DNA from: Deltaproteobacteria bacterium | Lineage (GTDB): Bacteria > Myxococcota > Kuafuiibacteriia > Kuafuiibacteriales > Kuafuiibacteriaceae | DNA: 64,000 nucleotides | Reading direction: 5' to 3' | NCBI GenBank assembly: GCA_016713425.1 | Contig: JADJPE010000005.1 | Span: 4,314,501 to 4,378,500, forward strand | Shown here: positions 26,072 through 33,507 of the stretch, piece after piece | Numbering within the stretch: the stretch's first letter is position 1 | How the letters are laid out: the number at the start of each line of letters is the position of its first letter | Translations under genes and position numbers: made by a program | The notes under the pieces: model-generated | Databases searched by the model: none | What the model saw: the letters and a program-made list of their open reading frames with translations, nothing else | Told to the model about the DNA's origin: nothing

Positions 26072-26896
26072 TCACAGGTGCTGCTGAACGATCCACCAAG
26101 CGCCGATGACGACGGAGAAGACACCCGCGAACAGTGGGAGTCGAAGCTTGCGCCCTCGAAAACCTGTGTTCGCGCGCCGAAACGTTAGGCAGAGCAGACT
26201 TGCCAAGGCCGCCATGCCGACGAGCGAACCCGCTCCGAACAGCCCAAGGAACAGCACACCGAGCCGGGTGCTCGGCATGGTCGCGGTTGCCAGAAGGACA
26301 GCGGCGCCCGTGCCCGCGATTCCGTGCCCAAGGCCCACCGCGAAGGGCGGCAGCGCCGCGCGCAAGGGATGCGAGTGAACGCCGGCATGGGGATGCGTTT
26401 GCTCGTGCTCGTGCGTGTGATCGCGATGAGGCGCATACCCGTCTCTATTCGTGTGGCGGTGGGGGTGGGCGTGAAGATGTGCATGAAGATGGGGATGGGC
26501 ATGGACATGAACATGGCTATGGCTATGGCTATGGCGATCGCCATGGCGGCGAAGAAGCGACCAAGATGTCGATGTGCCTTCGTCGGCGGCTTCGCGCCCG
26601 CGGGCCTTGATGATTGCGCGTGCCCCCAGGGCGATGAGCATGACGCCGACGAGCGATTCGAGAACGCCGTCGAGCCAGTCGGGTATGTGGCCACGCAGCA
26701 CGAGCACGAGTGCGCCGAGCACGAGAAGGCTGACGGAGTGACCGGCACCCCAAAGGGCACCGACGACCGCGGCGCGCCGCGGATGCGTGGTGCGCGAGAC
26801 GAATGTGCCCACCGCGGCAAGATGATCGGGTTCGAGGGAATGGCGAACACCGAGCGCGAGACCAAGGAGACTTCCGGTAACGATAGAGCTCATCAT
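26072..26896 (-). CDS. NicO/UreH-type nickel permease with His-rich loop
   Basis: Inner-membrane transporter, 274 residues, of the nickel/cobalt NicO group. The signature HX4DH is present at residues 19-25 (RHSLEPDHLAAVGTFVS), and a second motif GLGHGIAGTGAAV follows later. Between them lies a long cytoplasmic or periplasmic loop (about residues 114-172) made largely of His-X dipeptides, a probable metal reservoir. The plus-strand complement of this loop is a run of atggct-like hexamers. ATG 26896 overlaps the TonB-receptor stop (atgatga), so the two are translationally coupled. As the last gene of the nikR operon, nickel is the most likely substrate; cobalt remains possible. Confidence 0.85.
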   Translation of the reverse strand: MMSSIVTGSLLGLALGVRHSLEPDHLAAVGTFVSRTTHPRRAAVVGALWGAGHSVSLLVLGALVLVLRGHIPDWLDGVLESLVGVMLIALGARAIIKARGREAADEGTSTSWSLLRRHGDRHSHSHSHVHVHAHPHLHAHLHAHPHRHTNRDGYAPHRDHTHEHEQTHPHAGVHSHPLRAALPPFAVGLGHGIAGTGAAVLLATATMPSTRLGVLFLGLFGAGSLVGMAALASLLCLTFRRANTGFRGRKLRLPLFAGVFSVVIGAWWIVQQHL

Positions 26897-29283
26897 AGGA
26901 TCACCGTAAGGGTGAGCCGTGCGTTGAACGGCGGCCCAGCCACGTTGTGTAGGACTGGTATTTCGCTGGGTTTCTTGCCCGGCGCCCAGTGACTTGCGTA
27001 ATGATATTCGCCTTCGCGAATTTCTTGATTGAGGATGTTCTCGAGTTCGATTGCGCAGCGAAACGATGCCCAACCGGACCAGCGGTAGCCCGCCGTACCG
27101 TCGAGGCGTGTCATGAGTGCAGCCTGGGCTCCATGCGGCAAAGGCCTTGGGGCGATGCCGATGAGTTGAAGACTGGCGTCGAAGCCGTCGTCATGGATGA
27201 ACATCGTGCGGACGCGCCCACTGAGCGTTGGCGCCAACGGAATGGGTGCACCCGAGGCGACAAACCGTGCGTCGACGTACGTGGCGTCGGCATCAACCGC
27301 CAGCCAATCGGCGAGATGCATGTGGAGCTCGAGTTCGGCGCCGACGCGGCGCGTGCTGTTGAGTTCGAGGCTCAATCCCGAAACATGGTCGAAGATGGAT
27401 TCACGCGCGATGAACGTCGCAAAGCTCGAGATGGACGTGGCGAACGAGCGGCTGGGGTTCCATCGTGCACCGACCTCGAAGGCGTCACTCGACGTGATCT
27501 CGGGTCGTTGCGCCCTCACGAGCTCCTCACTGAAGCCTGTGCGTTCCACTGTAGCTCCAAGAAAGGCGCGTGCCTCCGGGGGGCGGAAGCCCCGGCCGTA
27601 CGCGAGGAAGAGCTGGAGCTTCTCGTGCGCCTGCCATTTCAAGGTCGTTCGGGGTGAGAAGACCGCGCGTGCATGATCGCCTGTGTGGCCGCGATCGAGG
27701 TGGTCCTGGACTGAGAGATAGGCTGCGTCGAGTCGAAGGCCGGCGTCGAATCGCCAAGCGCGGGCAGGATACCAGGTGAAACCGAAACCCGCGTGAGACA
27801 TGATTTCGAGGCCGCCCAAATCACGACGGGCCTCGAGTGTGGCCTCGTCTTGATCGACGTGTCGCTCTGCCTGTCCGAGGATGTCGCCGCGTGTGCCGAG
27901 GTTCAAGTCGAGGTGGAGCGCTTCGGTCGCCTCGAGACCGTAGTCGAAGACGGCGCCAAAGGTGAAGGTGCGTTCGACTTGTTTGCGGCGATCGCCGTTG
28001 ATGGGATCGACCAAGAAGCCGGTGTGGTTTTCAAGCAGATCGAGGTGTCGTCGTTCCGCGAATGCGCGGGCCAAGATGCGGTGCCCATCGGTTCGCCATT
28101 CGTAGGTCGTGGCGAGAAGACCGCGTATCGATTGGCCGCGCCCCGCGTGATCGTAGGCGTCCAAGAAATCGACGTAGCCGAGACGGATGTCGTCGTTGCG
28201 AAGGGTGCCTGGGAGCTCGAACGCAGCGAAATACGCCGCGCCGAGGATCGAAAAGGTGCCGTAGTCGAGGTCGTCGAAGATCCGAACGCGTCCGAGAAGC
28301 GTGGCGCGATCGATCCCGCGATTCTGTCCGAAGCCATCGTCGTGCGTCGATTCAAGAGCGACGAAGTCCTGGCCGTCGCCATCGTCTGGGCTGTACGTGA
28401 GGAGAACGCGATGACGATTGGTCGTCCCCGCTGTATAGGCGAGGCGGAGGCCACAATCATCGGGAGACAGGCCGAGGTGGTAGGCGGCGGTTCCTGCCAT
28501 CGCAAAGGCACCTTGGCTCAACGTGAACGGACCCTTCGTGACCTCGACCGAGTCGATCGTTTCGGGGATGATGAATCCGAGGTCGATGTAGCCGAGCGCG
28601 TGAATGTTCGACCATTCGTTCATGGGTAGGCCTTCGACGGTCATCTCGATATCGCTGCCATGAATCGCGTCGAAGCCGCGCAGGAAGAACTGATGTCCTT
28701 TGCCTTCGCTGCCGTGTTGGATGAGAGTGAGCCCGGGGACGAGGCGGAGCGCATCTTCCGCCGTGCGCCGAGGTACAGCGGCTATCTCGCGCGCGGTGAT
28801 GTGCGTTGTCGACGCCGTTACGGGAATGGCGGACCGCGGTGCGATTACGGTGACGGTTTCCATAGGCGCTGGGGCGGGCGAGCTGTGGGCTTCCACATGA
28901 AGGATCAGCCAACTTACGCGATGCTCCTCGGTGATTCGCATTTGCATCGGGGTTCGCAGACGGTCACCGGACACGAAGATGTCCAGATCGCCCGGTGGCG
29001 TGTCCAGAAAGAGAAATCGGCCATCGGGATCCGTCGATGTCTGAACGCGTCCGCTTCCGGTGGGAAAATCGGCTTGGGTCGCGGTCGCTGTTCGTGCGCC
29101 CTTGGCGTGGGCCCTTTCGAGGATGACGAGGACCGCGGGGATAGGCTCGCCGGAGTTCTTGTCGACGACTTGTCCCGCCAGCGAGGGCCCGACGTCATGG
29201 GCGTGGGCGGAGCGTAGTAAGAGCGGAAGCGACAAGGTCATCAGCGCCATCGAGGTTCGGCCCAGTAGATGTCGATGTCGCAC
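26893..29283 (-). CDS. TonB-dependent outer-membrane receptor, probably for nickel
   Basis: Outer-membrane active importer of 796 residues. GTG 29283 has AGAGGA 6 nt upstream and gives a signal peptide ending RSAHA. A carboxypeptidase-regulatory-like beta-sandwich follows (SLAGQVVDKNSGEPIPAVLV, DPDGRFLFLDTPPGD), then a TonB-box-like ETVTVIA, a plug with EDALRLVPG, FLRGFD and DSVEVTKGPF, and a 22-strand-type barrel ending in hydrophobic residues (TLTVIL). It sits between nikR-linked lipoproteins and a NicO permease, so it probably brings a nickel complex across the outer membrane. The nature of the chelate is unknown. About 89 bp separate it from the preceding lipoprotein gene. Confidence 0.9.
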   Translation of the reverse strand: MRHRHLLGRTSMALMTLSLPLLLRSAHAHDVGPSLAGQVVDKNSGEPIPAVLVILERAHAKGARTATATQADFPTGSGRVQTSTDPDGRFLFLDTPPGDLDIFVSGDRLRTPMQMRITEEHRVSWLILHVEAHSSPAPAPMETVTVIAPRSAIPVTASTTHITAREIAAVPRRTAEDALRLVPGLTLIQHGSEGKGHQFFLRGFDAIHGSDIEMTVEGLPMNEWSNIHALGYIDLGFIIPETIDSVEVTKGPFTLSQGAFAMAGTAAYHLGLSPDDCGLRLAYTAGTTNRHRVLLTYSPDDGDGQDFVALESTHDDGFGQNRGIDRATLLGRVRIFDDLDYGTFSILGAAYFAAFELPGTLRNDDIRLGYVDFLDAYDHAGRGQSIRGLLATTYEWRTDGHRILARAFAERRHLDLLENHTGFLVDPINGDRRKQVERTFTFGAVFDYGLEATEALHLDLNLGTRGDILGQAERHVDQDEATLEARRDLGGLEIMSHAGFGFTWYPARAWRFDAGLRLDAAYLSVQDHLDRGHTGDHARAVFSPRTTLKWQAHEKLQLFLAYGRGFRPPEARAFLGATVERTGFSEELVRAQRPEITSSDAFEVGARWNPSRSFATSISSFATFIARESIFDHVSGLSLELNSTRRVGAELELHMHLADWLAVDADATYVDARFVASGAPIPLAPTLSGRVRTMFIHDDGFDASLQLIGIAPRPLPHGAQAALMTRLDGTAGYRWSGWASFRCAIELENILNQEIREGEYHYASHWAPGKKPSEIPVLHNVAGPPFNARLTLTVIL

Positions 29284-29372
29284 GATCGATCCTCTTTCGA
29301 GCCCAAAAAGAGACCCGAGACCTGGGCCAAGACCTGGAGCCAAGATCTGGCGCCAAGACGTAGGGCTAGTCG

Positions 29373-30110
29373 TCAGCGAACGACGGTGGCGTGACAGTGC
29401 CCTTCGCCGTCGACGTGGCCAAGCGTTGACGCCAAGGCGTTGAGCCAAGTCCAAAGATCGTCGATGCCATCTTCGCTGCCGGGATCGTAGTTGCCGATAT
29501 CCTGTGCCGCCAGCTCTTCCTCGGTGACGTTGCCGTCGTCGTTCTGGTCGGCATCGGCGAGCGGTTGGAAGAGGAGCTGCGGGGTGGACGACACGAGGCT
29601 GTCATAGAAGAGATGATCGGCGTGGATGGTCACTTGGAGGGTTGCTTGCGCGCCGGCGCCAACCTTCGTTCTGGCGTCACAGTCGCTGTAGCGCGTTGGT
29701 TGATCGAAGACCCAGTCGAACGATTTGGTGTCGGCCCCCTTTGTTGCCGTGCCTCGCGCCTCCACACGCGAAACCGTGAAGCGAGCTCCTGTATACTCGC
29801 CCTCTGCGATGGTGGCGGTACCCAATGTTTGGCCGGCGCCCGACGAGGGCCTGGTGAGATCGATCGATGAGGGCACAGAGAGCGCCGCGCCGGCAACGAC
29901 GACGTCTTCGAACGCTATGTTGAAGTGCTCGAACTGAATCGACCAACCGTCGCCCATCTCGGACGAAGGAATGCCTTCCTCGATGAAGGCCTCTCCGTAG
30001 GCGGCCACGGCAAGTGTTCCGGGGTCGTCGTCACCGCACGCGACTGTCCCGACGGCCGCCAGGCCTGCGAAACATATGGAAGCGAAGAGGTGTGAGATAT
30101 GTGAATTCAT
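29373..30110 (-). CDS. Lipoprotein of the nickel operon with EF-hand-like loop
   Basis: 245-residue lipoprotein (lipobox ending TVAC, then GDDD). The body is predicted beta-rich, with a strand TLQVTIHADHLFYDSL, an EF-hand-like acidic loop DADQNDDGNVTEEEL, and a conserved-looking end TLGHVDGEGHCHATVV that offers two His and a Cys as metal ligands. I recall similar proteins of unknown function in myxobacteria but cannot name a family. It is the third gene of the nikR operon, 21 nt after the previous lipoprotein and just before the TonB-dependent receptor, so a role in presenting nickel to the receptor is a reasonable inference. Confidence 0.75.
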   Translation of the reverse strand: MNSHISHLFASICFAGLAAVGTVACGDDDPGTLAVAAYGEAFIEEGIPSSEMGDGWSIQFEHFNIAFEDVVVAGAALSVPSSIDLTRPSSGAGQTLGTATIAEGEYTGARFTVSRVEARGTATKGADTKSFDWVFDQPTRYSDCDARTKVGAGAQATLQVTIHADHLFYDSLVSSTPQLLFQPLADADQNDDGNVTEEELAAQDIGNYDPGSEDGIDDLWTWLNALASTLGHVDGEGHCHATVVR

Positions 30111-30131
30111 GTCTGTCTCCTTGATCCGGTG

Positions 30132-31298
30132 CTAGTTTCCCGTCCGAGCCGGAGGGGCTGAGGCAGGAGAGGGCGAAGCCTGAACTTCGAAATGATCGTG
30201 GGTCTGGAAGGTTCGGCGAAGCCGGTTGTAGGCGTCGGATATCGCTGCGGTCGACGCGTCGGCGGAGAGAACGACCGTGCGGGGATCGCTGTCACCTTGA
30301 AGGCTTCCGTCCGGTTCGCCGTCGTCGTCCTCGGGAATGATCGTCGAGAAATCGATGCCGTCGAAGAGCGTGTCGCCTTCCTCGGGATCGGTGAGCAAGA
30401 GCCGGACCTCAAGCTGGGCCGTGGTCTTTGGACCCACGTCGAAGACGAACGGTATGCCGATCACTGCGCGATCCTTGGGCGCGTCAATCAGCGCTACGAA
30501 CGGGATGGGGCGTGAAGGCGTAGTCGTGGACCCGATCGTGGTCGGCGTGGCGAGGCGACGGAGGATTGCGGTGTGGCCAAGGAGGGGGTCGTCGGCTGAG
30601 ACGCCGTCGCTTTCCATGGCCTCCGCAAAAACAAAGTTTGCGCTCTTGTAGGCCCCAGCGAGCAGCATGGCCTGGCCAAGGGTCGTTGGCTCCGGATCTG
30701 TGGGTGGGCTGCCGTCGCGGAGCCAGCTGAGCAAGAAGCGGCCTCGAAGCTCGCCGGTGACGTCGCCGGCCTGGTAATGGCCGGGATGCGCGTAGGCTCG
30801 TGCGATCAATCCGTCGGCAAGGCGTTGCCAAAGAGGCCGAGATGACGCGTGGGCCTCGCCGGCGATGGCGAACGTCAAGTCTTTGACCATGAGGCGCGCT
30901 TCCTGAAGCTCAACGGAATACCCAAGATCGTTTGTCACCGTGGGCAGGCCGCTCGCGTCCACCGCGACCGGCAGCGAGACCTGGGGCGCTTCTTCCGAGG
31001 ACGCGCAAGAGACCAGCAGCGAGCCGTGCGCGATCGCGATGGCCACAACGATGGGCACCAAGCTGGCCGTCAAAGGGCTTCCGGCAGGGGTCACGGCAGG
31101 GGTCACGGCAGGGGTCACGGCAGGGGTCACGGCGGGGGTCACGGTCGCGGCGGGGGTCACGGTGGATGCTGGGGTGGCGGTGCGGATCGACACCGGGCTG
31201 GCCGGACCGCGCGTGCTGGTCGGGCTGCGCGTGCTGGTCGGGCCGCGCGAGCTGGCCGGACCGCGCGTGAATGCCTGGTCGAAGTCAGGGCTCGGCAT
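30132..31298 (-). CDS. Lipoprotein of the nickel operon with repetitive N-terminal leader
   Basis: 388 residues if ATG 31298 is used; that codon lies inside the end of nikR (14-nt overlap). The first 80 residues are two tandem-repeat blocks (TRGPAS/TRSPTS-like hexapeptides, then VTPA tetrapeptides). Only after them comes a hydrophobic helix ending LLVSC, a plausible lipobox. Every VTPA unit begins with GTG, so the true start could be any of several codons just before the signal peptide. The mature part is about 290 residues with LGYSVELQEARLMVKDLTF and a C-terminal Asp-rich segment EEGDTLFDGIDF; no known family. Its position between nikR and the second lipoprotein suggests a nickel-linked surface function. 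Confidence 0.7.
   Translation of the reverse strand: MPSPDFDQAFTRGPASSRGPTSTRSPTSTRGPASPVSIRTATPASTVTPAATVTPAVTPAVTPAVTPAVTPAGSPLTASLVPIVVAIAIAHGSLLVSCASSEEAPQVSLPVAVDASGLPTVTNDLGYSVELQEARLMVKDLTFAIAGEAHASSRPLWQRLADGLIARAYAHPGHYQAGDVTGELRGRFLLSWLRDGSPPTDPEPTTLGQAMLLAGAYKSANFVFAEAMESDGVSADDPLLGHTAILRRLATPTTIGSTTTPSRPIPFVALIDAPKDRAVIGIPFVFDVGPKTTAQLEVRLLLTDPEEGDTLFDGIDFSTIIPEDDDGEPDGSLQGDSDPRTVVLSADASTAAISDAYNRLRRTFQTHDHFEVQASPSPASAPPARTGN
31083..31165 (-). repeat. 12-bp tandem repeat encoding VTPA units
   Basis: About six units of ggcaggggtcac (plus-strand reading), the first ones identical, later ones diverged to ggcgggggtcac. On the minus strand they read GTG-ACC-CCT-GCC. A second, 18-bp array (about 31203-31270, ccgcgcgtgctggtcggg-like) lies just upstream in the same gene. 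Confidence 0.9.
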
Positions 31299-31695
31299 GA
31301 CTCATCACCGCTTTCCCGTGCTTCACGCCCTTCAGTCCGATGAGACCGTCGGCGATGGCGCGTAGTTTTTTCGCCTTTCCTTGGAGCGCAATGACCTCGA
31401 GACAATGGTCATGGTCGAGGTGGACGTGCATTGTGGCCATGATGGCGTCGTGGTTTTCGTGGCCGATCTCGAGAAGCCGGTCCGCGAGATCTCGCTTCGT
31501 ATGGTCGTAGACGAGGGTGACGGTCGCGACGGCGTTTCCGGTCGCCGACGACATCCAGGCTTCTTCGATGAGTCGGTTCCGTATGAGGTCTCGGACGGCC
31601 TCGGAGCGGTTTCCGCCGGATCGCTCGATGATCTCGTCGAAGCGAGCGAGCAGTTCGGGTTCGATGGCAAGACTTACGCGTTCTTTTTCGGACAT
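31285..31695 (-). CDS. nikR: Nickel-responsive regulator NikR
   Basis: Ribbon-helix-helix repressor of 136 residues, the usual length. The N-terminal RHH domain reads RVSLAIEPELLARFDEII and NRSEAVRDLIRNRL. The ACT-like metal domain keeps all four high-affinity nickel ligands by alignment to E. coli NikR (His76, His87, His89, Cys95): His79, His90, His92 and Cys98, in GHENHD and MHVHLDHDHC. GAGG lies 5 nt before ATG 31695. It heads an operon with two lipoproteins, a TonB-dependent receptor and a NicO permease, and a matching operator lies 35 bp upstream, so the operon is probably autoregulated. Confidence 0.95.
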   Translation of the reverse strand: MSEKERVSLAIEPELLARFDEIIERSGGNRSEAVRDLIRNRLIEEAWMSSATGNAVATVTLVYDHTKRDLADRLLEIGHENHDAIMATMHVHLDHDHCLEVIALQGKAKKLRAIADGLIGLKGVKHGKAVMSHAEP

Positions 31696-31729
31696 AGAGA
31701 CCTCATATTACGAATGCGTGCTCCCGTTG

Positions 31730-31757
31730 GTATTACGAATGCGTGCTCCGGTAATAC
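31730..31757. promoter_or_regulatory. NikR-type operator
   Basis: A perfect inverted repeat GTATTAC-N14-GTAATAC, that is GTATTA and TAATAC separated by 16 bp, the same spacing as the E. coli NikR site GTATGA-N16-TCATAC. It lies 35-62 bp upstream of the nikR start. The half site plus spacer (tattacgaatgcgtgctcc) also occurs as a direct repeat at 31706-31724 and 31731-31749, giving an extra half site nearer the gene. A TTGACT on the minus strand (31771-31776) could be the -35 element, in which case bound NikR would cover the promoter. Confidence 0.8.
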
Positions 31758-31941
31758 TGGGATGGCGGGAAGTCAAGTCGAGCGAGGTGCCTCGAAAACC
31801 CCGGCGCCGCCGCTCGGTGGCCCCGGGATGGCTTCAGCGGATCTCCGACGGCCGCTGCACCGATGGCCGAAAGGGGGATGTACCGCCACTTGGACCCCTG
31901 CTATGCCGCTAGCCAGCGGCTGGCGCTTTTGGAGGTCTATC

Positions 31942-33252
31942 ATGGAAGGTGATGCGCTCAATGTTTCGCCCCACAGTGTCGTGATCGTGGGGCTCGATGT
32001 CGTCGTCGGATCGTCCGGGGCGTCCGGACCAGAGAATAAGGCTGAGTTCGAGCGCCGACACTTCGTTTGCTCGGGTGCGGAGTATCTCGCCGGGAACGTC
32101 GCGAGCCGTAAGGAGATCACGCCCGCATCTGCGTTTTCGGCCGAGAATGTGGGGCTCTTCAAGCACCTCGGAAATGGGGACGGGCCAGATAAGGTCTACT
32201 TCGTTCTCTACCCAACAAGGACGTACTCGACCTCCGAGGCTCTCTTCTCGGATATCGCGCCCGAGGATCGGAAGCTGATCCGAAAGATCAAGCGCCGCTA
32301 CTCGGATCGGGCTGCGGTGCAGTGCTTCAAGGTTCCGTTGTCGCAGGCCGATGTCTTTGAGCGCATGTCCGGGTATCTCGGCTCCGAAGAAGAGCTCCAG
32401 CAATTCCGGGCGCAGAAGATTGCCCCTCCGCCCGCGCCGGAACCCGTCGGAGGCCGATTTCCTATCGCCTTCGACGTCTCGGTTCCCGCGAAGATCATTC
32501 CGATTCTCAAGAGCTGTATCACCAAACCAAACAAGCAGGATTGGTTCTACGTCTACACCAAGTCGCTTGGCATCAACCTGGCGATCAAGCTGGCCTTCGC
32601 CGTATTCGGCGTTCTCAAAGGGACGCTCCCGATCTATCGGGCGGTCATCACGACGATTTGGTATCAGTCTCAAGACGTCTTCTTCACCGTATTCGGCCAG
32701 ACGTATATGAAGTTCCTCGGGAAGATGTCCCGTATGCTGCGGATAGGTCGTGGCTACTTCGGCGACCTCGTGTTCACGTACTGTCAGTTCTCCTGTTTCG
32801 AGTTCATCAATCGCCTCATCCTCGGTCCGGTGGGAGAGAACCCGCTCGTTTATACTTGGGCGGGCGTTGGGCTGATTCTGCTCAACAACCTCCAGGGGAT
32901 GGTCGCGGGCGGGGCCGTGACGCCCGCGGTGGTGCGTGTCCGACGGGCCGGGGTGGTCAGTCACAAGACGATGATGCACATCTACCAACTCTGCGGGCTG
33001 ACGTTCCACTTTGGGCTCTTCGCCTCGTTCGGATACCAGACCATCTTCGCGATCTTGATGGCGTCGCTGATGGTTTGCTCCTGGGGCACTTTGCTGACCT
33101 TCTCTATCTTCTTCAAAGACCCAGATTTCGTGGAGGCGAAGGCCGAGAGCACGGTTGAGCGCCTCGATGCATTGGTCGGTCGCTGGTGTTCGCTCGATGC
33201 ATCCGATCGGCCCCGGGTTCGCGTGGGCGAAGCGGTCGCGGACGCCGCATAG
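31942..33252 (+). CDS. Polytopic membrane protein of unknown function
   Basis: 436 residues from ATG 31942, which has GGAGGT 5 nt upstream; the frame is open further upstream across nikR, but that part is antisense. About 165 soluble N-terminal residues, rich in charged side chains, are followed by a Pro-rich link (APPPAPEPVGG) and roughly six hydrophobic segments, for example AIKLAFAVFGVLKGTLPIY, YTWAGVGLILLNNLQGMVA and FAILMASLMVCSWGTLLTF. Cys residues cluster in TYCQFSCFEF. No transporter or enzyme motif is evident. It is divergent from nikR and shares its 246-bp intergenic region, so nickel control is possible but unproven. Confidence 0.7.
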   Translation: MEGDALNVSPHSVVIVGLDVVVGSSGASGPENKAEFERRHFVCSGAEYLAGNVASRKEITPASAFSAENVGLFKHLGNGDGPDKVYFVLYPTRTYSTSEALFSDIAPEDRKLIRKIKRRYSDRAAVQCFKVPLSQADVFERMSGYLGSEEELQQFRAQKIAPPPAPEPVGGRFPIAFDVSVPAKIIPILKSCITKPNKQDWFYVYTKSLGINLAIKLAFAVFGVLKGTLPIYRAVITTIWYQSQDVFFTVFGQTYMKFLGKMSRMLRIGRGYFGDLVFTYCQFSCFEFINRLILGPVGENPLVYTWAGVGLILLNNLQGMVAGGAVTPAVVRVRRAGVVSHKTMMHIYQLCGLTFHFGLFASFGYQTIFAILMASLMVCSWGTLLTFSIFFKDPDFVEAKAESTVERLDALVGRWCSLDASDRPRVRVGEAVADAA

Positions 33253-33307
33253 ATTGGCGGCGGCTGGGGCTTCGCTGTCCAAGAACCCAGAAGGCCTCGG
33301 CGCGCCG

Positions 33308-33507
33308 GCAGGCCGTATTCACTGCAGGCAATACTCACGGCAGGGCCGTATTCACAGCAGGGCCGTATTCACGGCAGGTCGCATTCTCAGCAGGTCGTAT
33401 TCTCAGCAGGCCCATATTATCGGCGGGGCCATACTCTCGGCGGGGCCATATTATCGGCGGGGCCATATTATCGGCGGGGCCATATTATCGGCGGGGCCAT
33501 ATTCACG
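33308..33507. repeat. 17-bp tandem array, twelve units
   Basis: Twelve units of 16-17 bp, grading from gcagggccgtattcacg at the left to gcggggccatattatcg at the right; three right-hand units are identical. The array fills the space between convergent genes, and its last unit contains the stop codon of the kynureninase gene (33503-33505). Units abut with no spacers, so this is not a CRISPR. Confidence 0.92.

Noticed and set aside
33308..33507. Possible CRISPR array
   Set aside because: Units of 16-17 bp abut directly with no spacers, and no cas gene is near.
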